Shown: positions 7,522 through 11,161 of the stretch, piece after piece
How positions within the stretch are numbered: the stretch's first letter is position 1
Layout of the letters: each line of letters starts with the position of its first letter
Assembly (NCBI RefSeq): GCF_034090345.1
Contig: NZ_JAXDSS010000074.1
Span: forward strand, 1-11,161
From: Peptoniphilus sp034090345
GTDB taxonomy: Bacteria > Bacillota > Clostridia > Tissierellales > Peptoniphilaceae
Reading direction: 5' to 3'
Length of the DNA: 11,161 bases
The notes under the pieces: model-generated
What the model was told of the DNA's origin: nothing
Seen by the model: only the letters and a program-made list of their open reading frames with translations
Database searches by the model: none
Program-made: the position numbers and the translations under genes

Positions 7522-7857
7522 CTAAAACCATTGAAGCAATAACAATATAGAATACAATAAAATAAGAATCGCCACTATGAAATGTCTTATTTTAGACATT
7601 TCATAGTGGTAGAATTTTAAAAATCTAAAATTACTATAAAAATAGCCTCTTGTATAGCATAGATAATAGATAAAGATCAAAATCACATATGCTCTTATAT
7701 TAGTGTGCTCAAAAATATAGATAAAAAAATTATTAATCGAAAAAGCAGAAATTATTTTTAAATAGACAGAAACATCTCCAGAGATTTTAAACTTTAGGTA
7801 AGTTCTACGATAAATCTGTACACAATTTTTGAAAAAAAGATAGGTTTTGGAAATAAT
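7522..7857 (-). pseudogene. Possible decayed gene fragment: 111-codon open stretch without an ATG near its start
   Basis: This fills most of a 463-base gap between rph-rdgB and tRNA-His. On the minus strand a frame bounded by TGA (7858-7860) and TAG (7522-7524) stays open for 111 codons, which is unlikely by chance in DNA this AT-rich. It has no ATG until codon 87 (7597-7599); GTG at 7684 with AAGAG upstream is the only start with a hint of a ribosome binding site and would give 54 residues. The translation is rich in Ile, Phe, Tyr and Arg, contains SGDVSVYLKIISAFSI early on, and ends in a hydrophobic membrane-like segment. Beyond the TAG the frame stays open for about 40 more codons, into antisense rph-rdgB. 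The 5' side abuts the tRNA-His promoter. I do not recognise a family. A remnant truncated at a tRNA is my reading; chance remains possible. Confidence 0.3.
7572..7609. repeat. Perfect 16-bp inverted repeat (palindromic hairpin)
   Basis: CCACTATGAAATGTCT (7572-7587) and its exact complement AGACATTTCATAGTGG (7594-7609) flank a TATTTT loop. It is the strongest hairpin in the window and lies 118 bases after the rph-rdgB stop. The sequence following on the plus strand is only TAGAATTTT, a poor T tract, so it is a weak intrinsic terminator at best. It might be a dispersed palindromic repeat, a regulator binding site, or an RNA stem. Only one copy is seen here. Confidence 0.7.
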
Positions 7858-7872
7858 TCAAATAAAAAACAT

Positions 7873-7901
7873 TTGACATACTTATTAAATTTTGTTAATA
7901 T
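7873..7901 (+). promoter_or_regulatory. Strong sigma-A promoter of tRNA-His
   Basis: TTGACA (7873-7878), a perfect -35 box, is separated by 17 bases from TAATAT (7896-7901). The expected start near 7908 lies about 9 bases before the mature tRNA end, so the tRNA has its own strong, close promoter. Confidence 0.85.
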
Positions 7902-7916
7902 ATTGTTATCGGTTTT

Positions 7917-7994
7917 GGTGGATATGGCCTAGTTGGTTAGGGCGCGAGTTTGTGGCACTTGAGATCGTGGGTTCGAATCCCACTATCCACCCCA
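7917..7994 (+). tRNA. tRNA-His (anticodon GTG)
   Basis: The sequence folds into a full cloverleaf. The acceptor stem is GTGGATA (7918-7924) with TATCCAC (7984-7990), the D arm GCCT/GGGC, the anticodon stem CGAGT/ACTTG with anticodon GTG at 7952-7954, and the T arm GTGGG-TTCGAAT-CCCAC. The extra G at 7917 (G-1) facing C73 at 7991 is the identity element specific to tRNA-His and confirms the assignment. The 3' CCA (7992-7994) is encoded. Confidence 0.97.
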
Positions 7995-8025
7995 TAAAAT
8001 TTAAAACAGTATAAAATGTTTTGAG

Positions 8026-8052
8026 ATGGCTTATTTAGGCCATTATTTTTTT
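8026..8052 (+). terminator. Probable intrinsic terminator of tRNA-His
   Basis: A short stem ATGGC (8026-8030) / GCCAT (8039-8043) with an 8-base loop is followed by TA and seven T (8046-8052). It lies about 30 bases after the tRNA CCA end. The stem is only 5 bp (6 with a G-T pair), so strength is moderate. Confidence 0.6.
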
Positions 8053-8141
8053 GCAAAAATTAAAGTTTATTTATATATCTTTTTATATAGTATATTTTTG
8101 AATACTAAAATTTTTAGAGAATAAAATATGTTTAAAATTAG

Positions 8142-8186
8142 GATTCTATAGTTTAAAGAGTTTTAATTTTAAACAGAAATAGAATC
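8142..8186 (-). terminator. Interrupted inverted repeat at the comEA 3' end, possible terminator of deoD-comEA
   Basis: GATTCTAT (8142-8149) pairs with ATAGAATC (8179-8186), and inside it GTTTAAA (8151-8157) pairs with TTTAAAC (8168-8174), giving a two-part stem of 15 bp that overlaps the comEA stop codon. On the minus strand it is followed by CTAATTTTAAAC, only a modest T tract. The position fits transcription termination or 3' end protection of the deoD-comEA mRNA. Confidence 0.4.
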
Positions 8187-8756
8187 TTGTAGCGATTCAA
8201 AAGTTTTTTCTCCAATACCTGGAACATTCATAATGTCCTCAATTTTTTTAAACTGATTTTTTTCACGATATTTTATAATACTCTGAGCTGTTTTTTCACC
8301 AACATTTGGTAATTTAGTTAAATCTTCTTTAGAAGCTGTGTTTATATTTATCTTTCCAAGGTTGCTGTTGCTTGAACTTGATTCTTCCACTTCACCTATA
8401 TGCGGAATATAAATTCTGTCTTCATCAGATAACTTTTTAGCTAAATTAATATTATTTATATCTGCATCATCAAACATTCCACCGCAAGCGTTAACTGCGT
8501 CAATAACTCTTGATTCTGGAAGGAGTTTTACAAGACCTGGACTTTTAACACGGCCTGCAACGTGTACATAAATTTCTTTATTAGGTATTTCTTCTGGCAT
8601 AGGTTCAGATTCTTCATCAGAAATTTCGTCAGAATTATCTATTAAAAGATTTGGTTGATATTTAAATTCTGAATTCACATCAACATATATTTTAGCTGCG
8701 AACATTGCTACAACGACAAGCACAACAATTAAAATTTTATTTTTTTTAAAGTTCAT
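8169..8756 (-). CDS. comEA: ComEA-like DNA-binding receptor for natural transformation
   Basis: The 195-residue protein is anchored by an N-terminal helix (about residues 8-25, after NFKKNK). A flexible acidic stretch (about 38-60) leads to an SLBB domain (about 61-118: EIYVHVAGRVKSPGLVKL, VIDAVNACGG, INLAKKLSDEDRIYIP), then a serine-rich linker (about 122-133), then a double helix-hairpin-helix domain (about 135-195) opening with KININTASKEDL and holding LPNVGEKTA and VPGIGEKTF. This order is exactly that of Gram-positive ComEA, which binds incoming double-stranded DNA at the outer face of the membrane and passes it to ComEC. ComEC and ComFA are not in the window. It follows deoD with 8 bases between stop and start; the AGGTGT ribosome binding site overlaps the deoD stop codon, so the two are co-transcribed. 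It is consistent with the pilus genes serving DNA uptake. Confidence 0.92.
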   Translation of the reverse strand: MNFKKNKILIVVLVVVAMFAAKIYVDVNSEFKYQPNLLIDNSDEISDEESEPMPEEIPNKEIYVHVAGRVKSPGLVKLLPESRVIDAVNACGGMFDDADINNINLAKKLSDEDRIYIPHIGEVEESSSSNSNLGKININTASKEDLTKLPNVGEKTAQSIIKYREKNQFKKIEDIMNVPGIGEKTFESLQDSISV

Positions 8757-8764
8757 TTCAACAC

Positions 8765-9460
8765 CTATAGGTTAAGTGCAATTTCCATCATCTTTGTAAA
8801 AGAGTTTTGTCTTTCTTCAGCAGTTGTCTCTTCGTGAGTAATTAATGAGTCGGAAACTGTTAGAATTGTAAGAGCTTTTTTACCTAAGTTAGCAGCTATT
8901 GCATAAAGTGCGTAGGATTCCATCTCAACTGCCAAAACGTTCATTGATTGCCATTTTTTCCAAGCATCTATATCGTCTTGGTAGAATACATCTGATGAAA
9001 GTACATTTCCAACGTGAGTTGTAATTCCTAAATTTTTAGCATTGTTGTAAGCTGATAGTAGTAAATCAAAATCTGCTATAGCACTAAAAGTTCCAGGGAG
9101 TTTGTAATTTTCTTGGAAGGCAGAATTTGTACAAGCTCCTTGCGCAAGAATTATATCGTACAAGTTTAGGTCTTTTGAATAAGCTCCACAAGAACCAACT
9201 CTAACAATGTTCTCAACACCATAAAATTTATATAACTCATAAGCATATATACCGATAGATGGAATTCCCATTCCACTACCCATGACAGAAATTTTATTTC
9301 CATTGTATTCTCCAGTGTATCCAAACATATTTCGTACATCACTAACTAGAGATACGTTTTCCAAATAGTTTTCAGCTATGAATTTTGCTCTTAAAGGGTC
9401 TCCGGGCATCAGTACAGTTTTTGCAAATGCATTTTCTTTTGCATTTATATGTGGTGTCAT
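8765..9460 (-). CDS. deoD: Purine nucleoside phosphorylase, DeoD (hexameric) type
   Basis: The 231-residue protein has the normal length of the family (about 235). It splits purine (deoxy)ribonucleosides with phosphate into base and (deoxy)ribose-1-phosphate in the cytoplasm. Key residues at family positions are His4, Gly20 and Arg24 in MPGDPLRAK, Arg87 in RVGSCGA, the nucleoside-binding VEMES motif, and the catalytic Asp in VSDSLITHE. The start follows AAGGAG and is well supported. The gene is first in a two-gene unit with comEA. The pairing might let the cell salvage nucleosides from imported or degraded DNA, but that is inference; no other nucleoside catabolic gene is in view. Confidence 0.95.
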   Translation of the reverse strand: MTPHINAKENAFAKTVLMPGDPLRAKFIAENYLENVSLVSDVRNMFGYTGEYNGNKISVMGSGMGIPSIGIYAYELYKFYGVENIVRVGSCGAYSKDLNLYDIILAQGACTNSAFQENYKLPGTFSAIADFDLLLSAYNNAKNLGITTHVGNVLSSDVFYQDDIDAWKKWQSMNVLAVEMESYALYAIAANLGKKALTILTVSDSLITHEETTAEERQNSFTKMMEIALNL

Positions 9461-9480
9461 AAAATCATCTCCTTAAGTGT

Positions 9481-9509
9481 ATTTTATAATATTAAAGTAG
9501 TAGAGGCAA
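9481..9509 (-). promoter_or_regulatory. Candidate promoter of deoD-comEA
   Basis: On the minus strand TTGCCT (plus 9504-9509) and TAAAAT (plus 9481-9486) are 17 bases apart, with the start expected about 14-16 bases before the deoD ATG region. The AT-rich context makes other -10 choices possible, for example TATAAA with a 15-base spacer. Confidence 0.4.
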
Positions 9510-9511
9510 TA

Positions 9512-9520
9512 TGATATAAT
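9512..9520 (+). promoter_or_regulatory. Extended -10 promoter of the M29 aminopeptidase gene
   Basis: A perfect TATAAT (9515-9520) preceded by TGA (9512-9514) forms an extended -10 element. The -35 position holds only TTAAAG (9492-9497), as is common with extended -10 promoters. An AGAGGTGAT ribosome binding site follows, then the ATG at 9538. It faces away from the deoD promoter, and the two share the same 40 bases. Confidence 0.65.
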
Positions 9521-9537
9521 CAATAAGAGGTGATTTA

Positions 9538-10767
9538 ATGACATTCGAAAAAAAATTGGCAAAATATGCAAAGTTAATAATAAATATGGGAATAAAAGTT
9601 AAAGAAGGGGACATGGTTTCAATTTCCGGAGAAGTTGTTAATTATGAATTTTTAAGATATATAGCCGAAGAAGCTTATGCTGCTGGAGCAAAGGATGTAA
9701 AAATTCAATATAATGATCAAAAATTTACAAAGCTAAAATATCAAAAGTCTCCTTTAGAAGTTTTGACAACTGTACCGGATTATGTAATAGATGAGCAATT
9801 GTATTTATTGGACAACAAGGCTAAGTATGTAAAAGTCATAGGCACTGATCCAAATGGGTTAAAGGGAGTTGATTCTGATAAACTACAAAAAACTATTTTG
9901 GCAAGATCAAAAGCTTTAAAAGAAGTAAATAAGAGGATGATGAATAGCGAAACTTCTTGGATTGTAGTTGGGGCACCAACTGTTGAATGGGCTAAGTCTG
10001 TATATCCTGAATTGAGTGATGATGAAGCTGTTGAAAAATTGTGGGATGCTATTTTCAAAACTGCAAGGGTTGATTTGGAAGAACCTGAAAAAGCTTGGGA
10101 AGAGCATATTAATAATTTAAAAAAGTGGTCGAACTTTTTAAATGAAAATGAGTTTGAGATGCTACATTTTAAATCTAAAAAAGGTACTGATTTAAAAGTT
10201 AAACTTCCAAAGGGATATATTTTCGCAGGGGCAAGTGAATATGCTAAAACAGGTGAAGAATTTGTAGCTAATATACCTACAGAAGAAGTTTTTTCGCTAC
10301 CTCATAGAGAAGGTGTTGATGGAATAGTTTATTCTACAAAACCCTTAAATTATAATGGAAACTTAATTGATGAATTTTATTTAAAATTTGAAAATGGAAA
10401 AGTAATAGATTTTGACGCTAAAGAGGGATACGAAACTTTGAAGAATCTTTTGGAAACTGATGAGGGAGCTTCAAGAATTGGTGAAGTTGCACTTGTTCCT
10501 TATGATTCTCCAATTTCAAATTCAGGAATATTGTTCTTTGAAACTCTATATGATGAAAATGCAGCATGCCATTTAGCTCTTGGGAAAGCTTATCCAACGA
10601 GCATAAAGAATGGAGACATAATGAGTGATGAGGAATTGATAAATGCGGGGGCAAATGATTCTCTAGTGCACGTGGATTTCATGATAGGAGATGCGACTAC
10701 TGAGATAACAGCTTATAAAGGAGATAAATCAGTTCAAATCTTCAAGGATGGAAATTTTGTCATATAG
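9538..10767 (+). CDS. M29 family metallo-aminopeptidase (AmpS/PepS/AmpT type)
   Basis: The 409-residue protein matches the length of thermophilic aminopeptidases of family M29, which release N-terminal residues from peptides using a two-metal centre. The opening (LAKYAKLIINMGIKVKEGDMVSI) and the mid-protein VGAPTVEWAKSVYP segment are typical. All expected metal or catalytic residues occupy the canonical positions: Glu250 (IPTEEVF), Glu316 (RIGEVALV), His345 (AACHLALG), Tyr352, and His378 and Asp380 (VHVDFMIG). It should be active. It has its own promoter, is divergent from deoD, and converges with an unrecognised partial gene, so it is a single-gene unit. The role is probably cytoplasmic peptide breakdown in an amino-acid-using organism; substrate preference cannot be read from sequence. 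Confidence 0.95.
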   Translation: MTFEKKLAKYAKLIINMGIKVKEGDMVSISGEVVNYEFLRYIAEEAYAAGAKDVKIQYNDQKFTKLKYQKSPLEVLTTVPDYVIDEQLYLLDNKAKYVKVIGTDPNGLKGVDSDKLQKTILARSKALKEVNKRMMNSETSWIVVGAPTVEWAKSVYPELSDDEAVEKLWDAIFKTARVDLEEPEKAWEEHINNLKKWSNFLNENEFEMLHFKSKKGTDLKVKLPKGYIFAGASEYAKTGEEFVANIPTEEVFSLPHREGVDGIVYSTKPLNYNGNLIDEFYLKFENGKVIDFDAKEGYETLKNLLETDEGASRIGEVALVPYDSPISNSGILFFETLYDENAACHLALGKAYPTSIKNGDIMSDEELINAGANDSLVHVDFMIGDATTEITAYKGDKSVQIFKDGNFVI

Positions 10768-11161
10768 TGAATAGAGAGCTTAGATAGTATTTTGATAAAG
10801 ACAATATATTCTCCCAAAGTGGTGTTTTATAATATAGCAAATGAATTTGTGATGGGCTTGCAATCTTTGAAAGATTTGTGAGCCCGTTATTTTTATTTAA
10901 CACATAAAAAACAAGTTCGTCATCTGAATATTTTCCGTCCTTAACTTCAATAGTGAGTTTGAAATTATTTTTTGAAACTTTTATAAAATGGTAGAAAGAA
11001 TTTATTTCTAAATCTTTTTCAAAACTAGTTTGTCCTAAGATAGTTAAAAAATTGTTTTTAAAATCTAGTGTTTCAATTCTAAAATCATAATTTTGAATTT
11101 TGAAGTTTATATTATCTTCTATTTGTTCGACTATATTTAGGGATTTTTCAAGATAGATTAA
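10760..11161 (-). CDS. Unrecognised protein, C-terminal 133 residues (runs off the right edge)
   Basis: The minus strand is open from the right edge to a TGA at 10760-10762, 133 codons, which is far longer than chance predicts in such AT-rich DNA. The start lies beyond the window. The visible part is soluble-looking and rich in Asn, Phe, Lys and Ile, with alternating hydrophobic and polar stretches that suggest beta strands (for example FKLTIEVKDGKYSDDELVFY) and near the end HLLYYKTPLWENILSLSKYY. No membrane helix, signal or familiar catalytic motif can be seen, and I do not recognise the family. Its stop codon overlaps the 3' end of the convergent aminopeptidase gene by 8 bases, and the aminopeptidase terminator hairpin lies inside its frame. 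Confidence 0.55.
   Translation of the reverse strand, partial: LIYLEKSLNIVEQIEDNINFKIQNYDFRIETLDFKNNFLTILGQTSFEKDLEINSFYHFIKVSKNNFKLTIEVKDGKYSDDELVFYVLNKNNGLTNLSKIASPSQIHLLYYKTPLWENILSLSKYYLSSLFTI
10854..10897 (+). terminator. Intrinsic terminator of the M29 aminopeptidase gene, inside the convergent gene
   Basis: GGGCTTGCAATCTT (10854-10867) pairs with AAGATTTGTGAGCCC (10871-10885) through 14 bp with two G-T pairs and one bulged T, with a TGA loop. GTTATTTTTATTT follows, a good T-rich tract on the plus strand. The other strand has no T tract after the stem, so it should work only for plus-strand transcripts. It starts 87 bases after the aminopeptidase stop. Confidence 0.8.

Noticed and set aside
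7522..7599. A 25-residue hydrophobic peptide starting at the ATG within the palindrome (minus strand), resembling a small type I toxin
   Set aside because: There is no ribosome binding site before that ATG and no sign of an antisense RNA promoter; it is more simply the end of the longer open frame.
7572..7990. CCACTAT shared by the palindrome and the tRNA-His 3' end, as a possible attachment site
   Set aside because: Only seven bases match, too few for an att core, and no integrase gene is present.
8053..8141. Possible small gene or RNA between the tRNA terminator and comEA
   Set aside because: The stretch is very AT-rich with no open frame of note, ribosome binding site or promoter; I see nothing supportable in it.
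1..11161. CRISPR array, insertion sequence, rRNA, phage genes
   Set aside because: No regularly spaced repeats, transposase motifs, rRNA sequence or phage structural genes were seen.

Overview
The window is very AT-rich, gene-dense DNA with strong AGGAGG-type ribosome binding sites, 4-base ATGA gene overlaps and single-membrane envelope genes (pilus without a visible secretin, amidase with a copper-amine-oxidase-like wall module, ComEA). This fits a low-GC Firmicute, perhaps an anaerobic coccus of the Tissierellia type such as Parvimonas or its relatives. The genus is a guess from gene content and composition; no marker here proves it.

Region 1 (1-4658, plus strand) is the end of a type IV pilus / competence-pseudopilus operon: the 3' tail of a PilB/GspE-type ATPase, then pilC (platform), a type IV pilin, pilD (prepilin peptidase), a single protein that joins a PilM-like cytoplasmic part to a PilN-like membrane and outer part (GspL-like architecture), and an AIR-synthase-superfamily protein overlapping it by 14 bases. 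All junctions except pilC-pilin are overlaps, so translation is probably coupled; the pilin alone has a near-perfect Shine-Dalgarno sequence.

Region 2 (4659-7453, plus strand) starts with a good promoter driving a secreted N-acetylmuramoyl-L-alanine amidase, followed by a hairpin terminator that runs directly into the ribosome binding site of a fused RNase PH-RdgB protein (tRNA 3' trimming plus removal of non-canonical purine NTPs). No promoter is visible between that terminator and the fusion gene, and a repeat at the amidase stop codon could compete with the terminator stem, so attenuation is possible.

Region 3 (7454-8168) has no intact protein gene. It holds a 111-codon open stretch on the minus strand without an ATG near its start (possible gene remnant), a perfect 16-bp inverted repeat inside it, and a tRNA-His(GTG) gene with its own consensus promoter and a terminator.

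Region 4 (8165-9537, minus strand) is a two-gene unit, deoD (purine nucleoside phosphorylase) then comEA (DNA receptor for transformation). Together with the pilus genes, comEA suggests the cell may be able to take up DNA. Divergent promoters at 9481-9520 separate this unit from an M29 aminopeptidase gene (9538-10767, plus strand) with all expected metal ligands.

Region 5 (10760-11161) is the 3' part of an unrecognised minus-strand gene that runs off the window and converges on the aminopeptidase gene; the hairpin that looks like the aminopeptidase terminator lies inside its coding frame.
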